Source: Thysanoteuthis rhombus
Taxonomy: Eukaryota; Mollusca; Cephalopoda; Oegopsida; Thysanoteuthidae
Assembly (NCBI GenBank): GCA_963457665.1
Contig: OY735231.1
Location: 35,544,337-35,608,336 of the forward strand
Direction: 5' to 3'
DNA: 64,000 bases
Part shown: positions 12,143 through 31,950 of the stretch, in pieces
Numbering within the stretch: position 1 is the stretch's first letter
How the letters are laid out: the number at the start of each line of letters is the position of its first letter
The notes under the pieces: model-generated
Told to the model about the DNA's origin: nothing
Seen by the model: the letters and a program-made list of their open reading frames with translations, nothing else
The model's database searches: none
Made by a program: the position numbers and the translations under genes

Positions 12143-12290
12143 CATATATATAGGATATCAGCCTCCGGATCTGAAGTGATGGTTTCAATCCTTCCTTGTG
12201 GTATTAGATTGGATAATGAAAAGTCTATAGCCACACTGAAGAGTTGTAATATAACGAAACAGCTGGCTGTGGATAACACAATGATTAATG
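12068..12290 (+). mobile_element. S1 right-half copy preceded by (CA)n(TA)n
   Basis: A (CA)n tract and short TA run lead into GGATATCAGCCTCCGGATC, the box-B-like GGTTTCAATCC, and the right end ATAGCCACACTGAAGAGTTG with AACGAAACAGCTG. It joins head to tail with the fuller S1 copy that follows. Confidence 0.7.
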
Positions 12291-12569
12291 CTCCTCCATT
12301 CAGGGTTGAGCACTCTTTAAGTGAGGTAACTCATCCATTGTTAGCTTATGCAATGCTCTTACATAGGAATAGAGCACCCTGGTGGATGGGGAATTTATGT
12401 GTAAAATAAACATATCTCTTAAATTCAGCCTTACTAACTGTCCAGTTCCGTAGCTCAGAGGTAGGATATCGGCCTTTGAAGCGAAGGTTTCAATCCTGCC
12501 TCGTGGTACTGGATGGGAAAATGGAAAGTCTATAGCCGTACTGAAAAGTTGTAGTACTGTCTGTGGCTG

Positions 12570-12574
<5 letters not shown>
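12291..12574 (+). mobile_element. Fullest S1 SINE-like copy
   Basis: Shows all S1 modules in order: GGGTTGAGCACTC, GCAATGCTCTTACATAGGA, GAGCACCCTGGTGGATGGGG, TTAAATTCAGCCTTAC, CAGTTCCGTAGCTCAGAGG (box A-like), GGTTTCAATCCTGCC (box B), then the right end and CTGTGGCTGCAAC. A long (TA)n tract follows at once. Confidence 0.75.

Positions 12575-12644
<70 letters not shown>
12575..12644. repeat. (TA)n tail next to S1
   Basis: About 70 bases of pure TA directly abutting the S1 right end. Confidence 0.95.
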
Positions 12645-12647
<3 letters not shown>

Positions 12648-12727
12648 CCGAATGACCAGGTCGGGTATTTAGCTATATATATGTGTGTTTCAACGGGGTA
12701 AGTTCTATCAAGACATGGACTTAAAAT

Positions 12728-13130
12728 CCGACAGGGATAATTATGAATGCGCTTTGTTTCTTTGAAATGATCCCCTGGTAAATCATCTGGCCTAGACAAC
12801 GTAAGTAGAATAAACAATAAACGAATTGAGAAACAAATAAAGCAGATATAGACAGTGAATGAACAAAAAAAAGAATTTGGAGAGTAAGCAGTTATTTTGG
12901 TCTCTGAATTCCCGATGACTGCTTAGCTCAATCGTAAGTGCAACGCTATGCTGGAGCGGCTACCTGTCGGTCGTAGGTTTGATTTTGGCATCAGCCTCTG
13001 TTTCCTAATACGTTTTTTGTATCTATGCGAGGCTAATTCATTCATTCATTTTGTAATAACGGGAGATCATTTCAAATAGAGTTACAACACCATATTCATA
13101 ATTAAATTCATAATTAATCCCTACCGGATT
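12728..13130 (+). mobile_element. Foldback (MITE-like) element with tRNA-like core, copy 1
   Basis: The left end has ATCCGACAGGGATAATTATGAAT and TTTGAAATGATC. The right end has GATCATTTCAAATAG and, inverted, the same outer motif (TAATCCCTACCGGAT). The centre (about 12915-12995) has TTAGCTCAATCGTAAGTGCA (box A-like) and GTAGGTTTGATTTTGGC (weak box B) on the + strand. A second copy with the same arms is at 55840-56245. Confidence 0.65.
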
Positions 13131-13146
13131 ATAAATCTATTTCTTG

Positions 13147-13166
13147 ATGATGATAATAATAATAAT

Positions 13167-13211
<45 letters not shown>

Positions 13212-13610
13212 TTGATAGATAGATAGAGAGAGATAGATAGAGAGAGAGAAAGAGGAGATTATATAGATAGTAAGAGAGAAGGGACGAAGGAAAAATAAAA
13301 TAGATGGAAAGAGAGACAGAGGTAGAGAGAGGGGAGGAGAGAAAACAAACTAAAATAGATGAAAAAAAAAACAAGGTGAGATAGGGGAAAACTGCCGAGG
13401 GGGAGAGAGATTGAGAGAGAGAGTGAGAGAGAAAGAGGTGCGGGCAGAGGGGGAGTTTGAAATGGATAGGAAAGAATAGACATAGAGAGATCGACAGACA
13501 AATACGAAAAGGCTTAGATAGAAAGAATGAACAGGATAGAATTGATTTTTTTAAAAGACCGAGAAAGAAAATAAAAATGAACTAGGATTCATAGGGAGAG
13601 AATACATCAT
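13147..13610. repeat. (ATA)n/(TA)n microsatellite and a polypurine tract
   Basis: After AATAAT and TA repeats (13150-13209), the + strand is almost all purine to about 13500 and still purine-rich to 13610 (GATA, GAGA, AAGAGG and GGGGGAGAGAG runs). Pyrimidines are rare and scattered. The open frames on the minus strand here (SLSLS-type) are low-complexity artefacts. Confidence 0.85.
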
Positions 13611-13884
13611 GAAGCAGTTGAAATGCAGGTATTTACCTTATTCCAACGTGATATGTAACACTATGCCTTTTGAAAAAGGTTTTGTGGACCCAAGTTATAA
13701 GCTACAATAATGGGGACTGCAAACCAATGAGACGATGTAAGACACTGTAATTGTGATTATGAAAATATTTTGAATAGTGTGTTCACTTGACCCATGTTCA
13801 ATCTCTATGCAGACTATGAAATTGAATAAGTCTAGTCATCAAAGATGGCAAAGGTTCTACCATTTTTCATGAATGCGTATCTTT

Positions 13885-14270
13885 GAGTGTTCCAACGCTC
13901 TTGGCCATACCGTCTAGTCTGCAGACTTGAAAATTGGCATCAGTACTCCATTAGAGCTTTTTCTATTTTTTTTTCTCTTATTTTCCAAAAAAAAAAAAAC
14001 CCACCACTTTTAAAACCCTTTTGGGGCCTCATTTTGATAGGTTTGATAATGATATCAAGATTTTCTAGAATCTTGATGCCTCTTGATGTATTTTTACTCT
14101 TTCTTTGATGTATTCCAGTGGAAATAATAAACAAAATTTCCATGTTTCTAGACGTTTCATTCCATTCTATTTTAGATGTATTCCAGTGGAAAACGCCAGT
14201 GATGTCTCAAAAAGAATTTTATTGTGACTATGTTTATTCTTCAGTGTTTTTTTTTTCACGATTTCAAATT
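13885..14270 (+). repeat. Family E dispersed repeat
   Basis: Shares with 60350-60640 the motifs TGTTCCA(A/G)C(G/A)CTC, TGGCCAT, GTCT(A/G)CAGACTT, AAATTGGCATCAGTAC, ATTCCAGTGGAAA, the GATGTC segment and a CTATGTTTATTCTT-like end. A minus-strand relic is near 42090-42250. No coding potential is recognised. Confidence 0.6.
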
Positions 14271-14696
14271 TTGATGCTAGTGTTGCCAACCATTGACTAT
14301 GATGGCGATCTAATGTTTATGTTGATGATTAGTAAACAAGAACTGTTCCAAAAAAGAAATCGTCGATTAAGTCAGAAAAAAAATCCATCGAACAAATCAA
14401 GTTTTCGCCCTTTTCTCATTTAAAAAAAGAAATTCCTTTGGTTTTTTTACTCGCATTCTCTCGTGCTATATATCAATCTATTCATGTAAGTGAAATAGTA
14501 AGTCCATAACTTAAAGAGAATTTTATTAACCCCAAACGTAATTTCCCAACAATCTCTTAGCTTATCGATCCACTTAATATAGCACTTATCCGATAATCAC
14601 ACATCAAACATAATAGTCTAAGTGTTTGATAAAGCTTCAGCTTTTGTCATCGTATCTATCTATCGATCTATCTATCTATCAACTTGCATGTATAGC

Positions 14697-14740
<44 letters not shown>

Positions 14741-14880
14741 CGCCAATAGAAAAGTGTAACTTCCTGAATATCTGCAGTTTTATATCCTACGACGAACGCG
14801 GAAAACATTTTTCTGAAGGAATGTAATTCCTACTACGAAAACTACGTACTAACTTCTTTCTCCTTTCGTCTTGTCTGCTC
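14271..14880. other. Unassigned stretch upstream of the vWA promoter
   Basis: Mostly AT-rich sequence with a (TATC)n run near 14655 and a (TG)n tract at 14703-14740. No gene seen. Confidence 0.55.
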
Positions 14881-14954
14881 AACACCAAATATAGAAAATC
14901 TTACAACCGTTGTAAAATGGGCCCATTGATAACTCGGGATAGAAAACGCTGAAA

Positions 14955-15120
14955 TGACGTAATTACGTTTCTGTACGTGCGGCCGCCCATTCATAAATTG
15001 ATAAAGGAAAAATGTCGCCCACAAGGACGATCCCACCCTCTAGATAAGTTCACATTCCTAAGTGCACGGTATGTATATAAAGAAACCACCTGGGTAAATT
15101 GTCAAAAGCAGTTTTCTTCA
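14955..15120 (+). promoter_or_regulatory. Promoter of the vWA gene: CRE-like site and TATA box
   Basis: TGACGTAA at 14955-14962 matches a CREB/ATF half-palindrome and continues into TTACGT. TATATAAAG at 15074-15082 is a consensus TATA box about 95 bases before the start codon. Initiation would be expected near 15104-15120, where CA and TCAG contexts occur. The sequence upstream (14885-14965) is partly repeated at 1850-1940. Confidence 0.6.
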
Positions 15121-15173
15121 GCTCAGAGTGTACAAGTTTCTACAGCACATCTTGACATTGGAAAAGAAAAGCC

Positions 15174-23030
<7,857 letters not shown>

Positions 23031-23840
23031 ACATTTGATCATATAAGCTTATTTTTTGGTATATTTTTCTACGAACGTTTACAAAGTAATTGACTTTCCT
23101 ATCTTCTTCTACTCTGACCATTGGGATTTAAGTGAATGCATGCGAGGTGTTACCCAAAAAGTTCGGGACCCTTCAGAAGAAGAAAAAAAAATAACTGATA
23201 GAAAATATTCTTTATCTCCTGTAGAGTTATTTCCAGGTATGTGTAAAATTCCAGCACAAAAACAATGGGTAACTTGAAAGGCAAACAGATTGGTCAATGA
23301 GCCCAAATTCCCCGAACTCCTCGTAGTACGTCGTGTTTACATACATACTCATGACGTACTACCGAAATCTCCGAATTCCAGATACATATCCGCTGAGATA
23401 CAGAAAACGCTGGGTTACCAGATAGGTGAACAGATTGACCAATCTGTTAAAATTCCCGAAACTTTTAGGTAGTACCTCAGATATCCCACCGCAAATCATT
23501 TTCAATGAGCCTGATCCAAGGTCTTCGCCATACAGAACCTTATCAGAGAAGCAATATCAAATTGTTATCCTACAAAAGTATTACTGCACCTTTCATCCAT
23601 AAATAGACTTCTCTTCGGAGTCAGAAACCATGAACTCCACAATTTTAATTTCATATGAACCATTCTAAATTTACATTATTGACTTTCTTCACACAAATAT
23701 CATTATTTATTATTACATCGATGAAAAGTATTCTCTGTGATATTTTGACGATTATTTTGATATTTCAGAATATTTGATTAGATGTATTTATTTATTAATG
23801 ACGAAATAAAACCTACAATCTTACAAATAAATGTTGCGTA
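23031..23840 (+). terminator. 3' untranslated region and poly(A) signals of the vWA gene
   Basis: After the TAG stop there is AT-rich noncoding sequence. Two canonical AATAAA hexamers occur at 23805-23810 and 23826-23831, followed by a T/GT-rich stretch. This is a plausible cleavage and polyadenylation region and would give a 3' UTR of about 0.8 kb. No other gene is seen in the interval. Confidence 0.5.
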
Positions 23841-24590
23841 TTTCTCTTTGTTATTTCGCCGTTCACTAATATTGAATTTTTATTGTACATAAACAGCTTT
23901 GTTTTTCCATTTCTTCTAATCCTATTTGGCCACACTTTCCTGATTCTCGGTGGAGATGAATGAACGATTTGTACAATATTTGGCCATTTTGTTCTGACGA
24001 AAGATCGACACTGGTTTCTTTCGCTATCAGAAATAGACTAAAACGAAGAAGCAATTACCATTAATTTACAATGGGGGAATTTTTTAGCGTTCCCAGACCG
24101 AAAGAAAAACTTTTTCCGACGTCTGCCTGCTTTGATGTAGATGGTCACTGCTCGCCATGAACTTTGGCTGACGTGGACGAATGGAATGACGGTGAAATAC
24201 GACAGGGCCCTTTTTCTATTATACAGTTCTTTGTAGGCACTGAAATTATCCAGTAAATATACCTTAAACCAAGGCACTAGCTTAAAACAAAAATCATTCT
24301 TTTCTGCCATCACTGCAAAACTGCCAGTTGTGGCAAAGACCCCACAAAAATATATTTTGGATCTTGGATCGCTCAATTTTTTTTCCATATAGATTAATGG
24401 TAATTGTTATTTGGCTTTGCCCCATTTTGGAAAGTGTGGAAACCTACATTAGATAAATATCAACCAACGCATTGCAAATCAGGAATTGAGGGATTGTCAG
24501 TGGTGAAGAAATAATGCAATAGTTACTGACAAACCATGGGTATTATATGTATAATTATTTATATACACACGTATAAGTATTATCGATATC
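23841..24590. other. Unassigned stretch with an unrecognised open frame
   Basis: A minus-strand frame at 24038-24388 (116 codons) and a short + frame starting ATGGGGGAATTTTTTAGC at 24070 both exist. Neither resembles a protein I know, and no splice or promoter context supports them. Confidence 0.4.
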
Positions 24591-24595
24591 TACAC

Positions 24596-24637
24596 CTCTC
24601 TATTTATCCATCTAGCTATCTATCTTTTCTCCCCCCC

Positions 24638-24668
<31 letters not shown>

Positions 24669-24693
24669 AATCTATCTATCCGTCTATCTATCC

Positions 24694-24731
<38 letters not shown>

Positions 24732-24734
24732 ATA

Positions 24735-24789
<55 letters not shown>

Positions 24790-24805
24790 GTATATATATA
24801 TATAT
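24596..24805. repeat. Compound pyrimidine/(TCTA)n/(TA)n microsatellite
   Basis: A C and CT-rich run, then (TCTA)n, then TA to about 24805. It is low-complexity throughout. Confidence 0.95.
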
Positions 24806-24819
24806 CAAAGTCAGTCTGT

Positions 24820-25425
24820 GTGATCCACAATTTTGCATGAGGGAATCCGGAATTTTGCGTTACATCTTTTCACAGCGAAGGACATATAGCGTGGGAGTTT
24901 TGAATAATTTCACATGATGATCCAATTTTCAATGAAACTGAATTTAAACTGTAAGAACGAGTGAGAAAAAACACGGAATATCCCTTGCTCTCGTATCGAC
25001 TCTCTCTTTTAACTAATCAGCAATCTCTTGCAGAGTCACGCCTGGTTCATATGTACACACACATTCTACAAATGGTAGACCTGATCAAGACGGTCATAGC
25101 ATTCCTGTATCATAACTAAGTAATTGGTTAAGATTAAATGTAAACCAGGAGATTAAGTCTTAAAGTAGTATCTGAAGTTAGATAAATATTATACCATTAC
25201 AAATTGAATCGAACTCTATTTAAAACATCAAATATCACTATAAGTTTGATTCGTTAATCATATTTTTCTATGTTTTTCTCAATATCTTATACTCAATTTT
25301 ACATTAATTATAAATATCAATAATATTCATTTTTCAAATTTAGTTTTCCTGGAGATTTCGAACTGATTTTACGTATAAAAGAGAAACGTGCCATAAAAAA
25401 AATGTGAAAGACAAAGACTGTCTTT
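24820..25425. other. Unassigned AT-rich stretch
   Basis: No gene recognised. It shares weak similarity with 25920-26230 (CATAGTATTCCT, TAAGTAATTGGTTA-type and ATCAATATTC motifs), as if an old repeat were split by the RTE fragment between them. Confidence 0.45.
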
Positions 25426-25436
25426 ATGTACGGCTA

Positions 25437-25885
25437 CTGCTACTGCCCAATAGTCACTTATGGAGCTGAAACATGGAACCTAACCAAGAGACGGACCTGC
25501 AAACTGAGAAGCATGCAACGCATGCGTGAGAGAATCATACTCAGCCTTGCATGGAGAGATCACAAGACAGCACACTATATCAAGGAAAAACAACAACAAA
25601 AACCGGCTGTCTGAGACATCACAGAAATTATTAAAAAACTCAAATGGTAATGGTTAGGCCATGTTGCAAGAATGAAAGACAACCGATGGACATCACAACT
25701 CACAACATGGGTCCCCAGAGATCACATGAGGAACCGAGGCCGGCAGAATACAAGATGGAGAGATGAACTAGACAAATTCAGAAAATACTGGCTCTGCAAT
25801 GCCCATGATAGAGAATTGTGGTGAATCCTGCGGAAGTTCTATGTCCAACGACGGACGTTAAAAATTGATGATGACGATGATGATA

Positions 25886-25916
<31 letters not shown>
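25437..25916 (+). mobile_element. RTE-type LINE 3' fragment with (GAT)n/(ACT)n tail
   Basis: Contains TAGTCACTTATGGAGCTGAA, TAACCAAGAGACGGACCTGC, ATGGAGAGATCACAAGACAG, a stop-containing middle, and CGACGGACGTTAAAA followed by GATGATGACGATGATGAT and (ACT)n. It is a dead 5'-truncated copy. Confidence 0.85.
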
Positions 25917-26249
25917 TAAACGGCTCTTTTGATGAAGATAGTCATAGTATTCCTACATAGTTTCGTTTCTAAGCATTAGTCAACACTAAATGTGATCAAA
26001 GTATATAATTTATAAGATAATATCTGGAGCCAGTCAAATATTGTTCCTACTTGATTTAGTATTAATATCAATCTGTTTATAACATTACATATTGCAATAT
26101 GGGGTTTAATTTTCTAATCATATTTTTCAAATATTTCTTCACACAGCTTTACATATACAAAAAGGTTACGTTTTAATTATATATTTTTTCTTTATGAATT
26201 TGATTTTCTAGAATTGTTTAAACAAATTTCACATAAATGAACTCTTTCG

Positions 26250-27148
<899 letters not shown>

Positions 27149-27660
27149 ATAGACATTGTGAATTGTAAATTCAATTATTTTTACACCATCACGTATCAGA
27201 ATGCCCTTTGTAAACAGTAACCAAATGAATAACCTTTTCATGCCTTGTCTCGAAGTCTATAATAGTGTTAATACCCACTTCAGCACTGAAATCCCAAGTC
27301 ATAACACTACCGCTTTATTCTAAGAGTATTCAAGACTTAATGACTTGGTTACCCTTCGTAGGGATATTCTTCATTTAAATCACGACTGGAAGATATATCT
27401 GAATTTTCAATCTGCCTTCTGAGTGGGCTGCTTCTTTGACACGTAAGGCATTGATCCAGGTTGAGCAATCTTGAAACAGCCGACACAAGAGTCGTCTGTG
27501 TTTACTGACTTTGTCTTTGATTCCACGCCCACTTTTACAACTGTGTCCAACCGACGTCTGAATCTATTCAGACGGGGCGGAGTCGTACTCTCCTTGTAAC
27601 TACAATTAAAGTATATGATTTTATCAAGGCAATTCATCATTTATAAAATAGATGTATATT
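27149..27660. other. Unassigned stretch
   Basis: No gene recognised. A minus-strand frame at 27407-27640 resembles nothing known to me. Confidence 0.5.
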
Positions 27661-29660
27661 AACTACAAGCCAAGCTACCGGGCGTTGCCTACGGAAAACT
27701 ATAAATCAGAAAAACATTGGGTTGCAAGTGATATTTTATAGTGATTTCGTGAACAAAACTCTGTGAAGGCAATGCCCCCTTTTAAAGCCTTAAAGATTAC
27801 TTTTTCCCGAGAAGTGAGAATTCATTTGATAACTTTTGGCGTTTGTAGTTTACATGTCTAAGCGGGGTATCGGATTTAAATTGTGTATATATTTTATTGT
27901 TACGTTTAGCTTCCTATTAAATTTAGAGATAGGGTTAGTGTTTTTGCTCTGAGAAAAACGTTTTATTGATAGTTCAGGCATAAATTCCCTAAAAAAATAT
28001 TCTGCCAAGTAGGCATAAGCTTTGAGAGAAATATATCTCCTACAGTATATGAGAAATGAAGGTGTAACTTAGCATTATAGCTAAATTGTAAATAGAACAC
28101 AATCTTATGAAACCTTTAGATACTTCTTTCCTGAAAACTGACAGATTTCCGGAAGTTTTGAAGGACTAATGAATTGAAAGCACATTAAATTGGAGAAAAA
28201 AAAACCCCTAAAACTTCCTCCATCAAGTATTGAACTCGTTTCGCCGATTACATTTTCCACATTTCTAAACACCGATGCATTTATGCTCTCATTGATTTCC
28301 TAGGCGATAACAATTTTTTTCGTGTGAGTGCCAACGCAGACCCCATAGAAATCGACGGTTTGATTTTCATAAAATCCAACCTTGAGATGTGTGTTGCCGG
28401 TAAATTGTGATATACTGATTCCAGATATGCTTACAAATTGTTTTTCTCCTGGTTATCCCTCATCGGTCACACTGGCACACATTTCAAGCCAGACCCTCAC
28501 AGATCCGCGTGTGAAGTCGGACTATTGATATAATTACCGAGAAAAAAAGAAATTCAAATCCAATTCGCCCAACACGAATGGAAATTAGGTCTTCAGTTCA
28601 GCGTTACAGCCACATTGTAAATAGAAATCCCTCTTATAAAGCCTTTAACTATTTTCACCCTTGAACTTGACAATTTCTATAAGGTTTGAAGGTTTAATAC
28701 TTTGAAAATGAGCGAAACGAAAAGGACATAAAATTAAAATCCAGTGCTTTATAGACACAGCAATAATTGGATCACCCTGAGAGAAAAAGAAATCCCATTT
28801 GCAGTTTTCCAAAGACAAATGAAAAGAGATGATCTAGTTTAGAATAAAAACCACATTGTAAATAGCCCCCCTTCAAATCCTGAAAAAATATATTATCTTA
28901 AGAGATAAAATCCCATGAGGTTCGAAGGACGGATAGACTGAGAGAATATAAAATTGGAATGAGAAAAAGATTCCCTGTCAGAGTTTGAACTTGGTCCACC
29001 AATTCTATTTTCCGAGTCTTCAATCACCTGGATACTGAACAGCCATGACTTCAAAACTGCGAATTACTGCCCAAAAACATTTTTAAGAATAAGAAGTTTC
29101 AAATGAATGATGAAAAAAAAACAAAAACAAACTTAATCAGATGATGCTGATTCGAAATGTACAAATAGTTTCATCTCATGAATCTAAACTTATGGTTCTT
29201 GAAAAAACACAAAGAAAAAATATTATCCCACGGACTTGTTTTCCGAGAGCGCAAATGCTGACATCATAGAAATAGATGTCCTTGTTTTAGTAAAATTCGA
29301 CCTTACAATGTGTACTGGAGGCAAATAATGACCTGCTGATTTCAGACATGGATGAGTGAGGTTCCTGTTTAGCATCATGACTACATTGTAAGTAGAACCT
29401 CGTCTAAGACCTGCATTTTCTTTTACAGAACTGACTAATCCAATCTGCTTTGAAAGTTAAATAGTTTGAGAGCATACGGAATTGAAAGAAAAAATATTAT
29501 TCTTGGAGTTCGATCTTGAACCGCCAATTCCATTTTCAAGACTCTAACCATTCGACTAGAGAACTGCCATTACTCTGAAACGAAGAATTAATGGTTGAAA
29601 ATGAATTTTAAAAAAAATATCGCCCCTCCCCTATGAGAGTTGGTTAAAAAAAACTATGAA
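27661..29660. repeat. Degenerate array with tRNA-like segments
   Basis: Starts with GCTACCGGGCGTTGCCTACGG. Units then recur with ACATTGTAA(A/G)TAGAA, TTTGAAGG, AAATTGGA and TTGAAC(T/C)(T/C)GG-CCGCCAATTC. The segments at 28979-29050 and 29505-29580 read on the minus strand as tRNA-like: CTAGTCGAATGGTTAGAGTC (box A-like) and a box B-like AAGATCGAACTCC or AAGTTCAAACTC. About four units, spaced irregularly near 250-550 bp, can be followed. Confidence 0.55.
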
Positions 29661-30040
29661 AAATATTTCCCCGGGTGATGCTGATTCAAACTATACGTAT
29701 AGTTTGTTTTTATATATCCAACCCTAAAAGATTTCGAAGAAACCCGAGATGAAAAAAAAAAAAAACACACACAGAGAAAATAATTTTTGATTGGTTTTAT
29801 TCTGTAATTATTCATTTGGCATGTAATATACATAGCAAACATATGGATTTAAAAAAAGGGATAATTTGATACTTATCTATATTCTGTTAGGTAGCTTACG
29901 ACAAATACTGACCGCTCCGAACCTCACAGTCTTTATGCTATCTTAAATAAATTTCAAATTATACTAAAACAAAAAGCGTAATTTATTATGATTACGGACA
30001 AAGTTATCAAATAGTTATTGTTATTAAAGTCGGTTCAACA
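29661..30040. other. Unassigned AT-rich stretch
   Basis: No gene or recognised repeat seen except a short A-run near 29755. Confidence 0.5.
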
Positions 30041-30041
30041 C

Positions 30042-30571
30042 ATCATCATCATCATGTCATCTAACTTCTGTCGTCGGACAAAGAGTTCTCTCAAGAATTG
30101 TCACGGAGGCAAAACTTTCTTAACTTGTCCAAATCCTCGAGCTATCTTATTTTTTGCCGGTCACAATTTCCAATATATGTGATAGGGATGTCCAGCAGTT
30201 GTCAGAGATTCCTGCTACATGGCTTGTCGAATTGTCAGGTGTGTTTTCGATTGTTTTTATGATGTGTCTGACTCTTGTTTTTTTCTTCTAATATAACGTC
30301 TTGTAATCATTCTACGTAGTGTTATCTTTTCTTGTACACGTTGCATGGTTCTCAGTCCGTATGTGACTAAACAGAGGATGCAGTGGTTTTAAAACCATTT
30401 TAAAAAAAATATCAATATTATTTTCTTGTTCTTGGAGGCCGAGATTTCTCTGCTGTAAGCTTGCTAATCTTGAGTAATTCTCGAGTTGATTTTTTTTCCT
30501 TTTGAGGTTTTCATGGAAATTCCTTGCACCATGTAGATGCAGTAGTCTACTTTCAATAGTTTTGCGTTCTG

Positions 30572-30572
<1 letters not shown>
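30042..30572 (-). mobile_element. Decayed RTE-type LINE fragment
   Basis: Starts with ATCATCATCATCATG, the (TGA)n tail on the minus strand, then the C-terminal region with many changes (TCTAACTTCTGTCGTCGGAC, TTGCCGGTCACAATTTC, GTACACGTTGCATGGTTCTC). It ends near the GTAGTCTACTTTC segment at an (AAT)n tract. Confidence 0.8.

Positions 30573-30636
<64 letters not shown>
30573..30636. repeat. (AAT)n microsatellite between two LINEs
   Basis: About 60 bases of AAT. It separates the minus-strand RTE fragment from the + strand LINE-B fragment. Confidence 0.9.
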
Positions 30637-30916
30637 CCAAACTGACCACCTCATCCAGGCAAGAAGACCGGACTTGGTAATAGTAGACAAAAAAAGGAAG
30701 GCCTGCCAAATAATAGACGTTGCTATACCTGCAGACCACAGAGCAAAAAAGAAGGAGAGTGAAAAACAGGGAAAATATCAGGACCTAGCAAGAGAATTAA
30801 GGAAGATGTGGAACATGAAAACCAGGGTAGTACCGATCATAGTGGGCGCACTAGGAACTGTCCCAAAAACGCTGAGGGTGAGACTGGAGGAGATCAGGAT
30901 TAGGGGAAGGGTATAG
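30637..30916 (+). pseudogene. LINE-B pol C-terminus (copy 1)
   Basis: An open stretch reads QTDHLIQARRPDLVIVDKKR, ACQIIDVAIPAD, KYQDLARELRKMW and VVPIIVGALGTVPKTL, then a stop. This is the conserved C-terminal block of a non-LTR retrotransposon polyprotein common in invertebrates. The RPD..D spacing suggests a restriction-like nuclease core, which is an inference. After the stop, the continuing LLGTAWILRKVLE block can still be read. The copy is truncated 5' at the (AAT)n tract. Confidence 0.75.
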
Positions 30917-31231
30917 ACTGTACAGACCACAGCACTACTGGGAACTGCATGGATACTGAGGAAGGTGCTAGAGATATAAGGACTGCAACGAATTGTAGGC
31001 CTGACATGATAGGTGAAAGAGAGAGGAGACGTTAGCTGAAGACCTGAGGAGACTTATTGTCACTCAGCCTTCAGTGATAACCACTGGGCAACCGGTTATG
31101 AAACTGTAAATCGCAGAATTACTGCGACCTATGAGTACTAGGAGAGGAGGGCTTGAGGAGACTTGCTGTCACTCAAACTCTAGCAGTTACCAGGCAACTG
31201 GTGTGAGATTCCAAATAATAATAATAATAAT

Positions 31232-31264
<33 letters not shown>

Positions 31265-31305
31265 AATAATAATAATAATAATAATAATGATAATAATAAT
31301 AATGA
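30917..31305 (+). mobile_element. LINE-B 3' UTR with duplicated motif and (AAT)n/(AAC)n tail
   Basis: Contains GGTGAAAGAGAGAGGAGACG and two tandem related blocks, GAGGAGACTTATTGTCACTC and GAGGAGACTTGCTGTCACTC, each followed by a (G)CAACYGG motif. It ends in an (AAT)n, (AAC)n, (AAT)n tail. The same design is seen at 33985-34275. Confidence 0.8.
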
Positions 31306-31419
31306 TGCACTTGATAGTGCGCACCCTCCTTCAATCTATTCTATATGGATGACTTAAAAGTACTCAGAATATTTCGATAAAGAGATCGATTCACGCATTC
31401 AAACAGTAAAGGTGTGTTG

Positions 31420-31766
31420 TAGTGATACTTGAATGGGGTTAGGAGTATATTTAAAAACAACTGTGGTGCTGGAGAGAGGAAAGAGAGCCAAGTCTAGGGA
31501 AGAGTTCTATCGACGGGAGATCAGATTGTGGAACACGATGAAGGTGGTTACAAGTACCTAAGTGTTTTGGAACACGATGATATTATACGAAAGGGGAAGA
31601 AGAACTGAGTGAAAAAAAAACACACATATCTGAGACGAATCCCAGATATTTGATAAATTGATAGTTGCTGTGATGCGTAAATCTGTTGAAATAGTACATT
31701 GGACGAAAGGTGAATTAGATGTGTCGGACAGAAAGACGAGAAAAACTATCATACATGTATGGAACG
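31420..31766 (+). pseudogene. LINE-B reverse-transcriptase thumb region (copy 2, first part)
   Basis: Fragments in shifted frames read GYKYLSVLEHDDI, VKKKHTYLRRIPD and IVHWTKGELDVSDRKTRK, which follow the conserved YKYLGVLE ... WTKxELxxMDRKTRK pattern of this LINE family. The copy is split by the RTE insertion that starts at 31768 and continues near 32865. Confidence 0.75.
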
Positions 31767-31767
31767 A

Positions 31768-31950
31768 TTCATCATCATCATCATCATCATCGTCGTCATC
31801 ATCATCATCTACATCGTCGTCGTCATCATCATCGTCGTCATCGTCATTATCATCGTCGTCGTCATCATCATCATAATCATCGTCATCATCATCATCGTCA
31901 TCATCATCATCGTCTTCGTCATCATCATCATTATCATCATCATCATCAGT
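31768..31950. repeat. (ATC)n with ATCGTC variants: tail of a minus-strand RTE
   Basis: About 180 bases of ATC/GTC trinucleotides on the + strand, that is (TGA)n(CGA)n read from the RTE 3' end. The open frames here (HHHH, SSSS and IIII types) are artefacts. Confidence 0.95.

Noticed and set aside
12915..12995. A functional tRNA gene
   Set aside because: Box A is fair, but box B (GGTTTGATTTT) and the stems are degenerate and it lies inside a foldback repeat.
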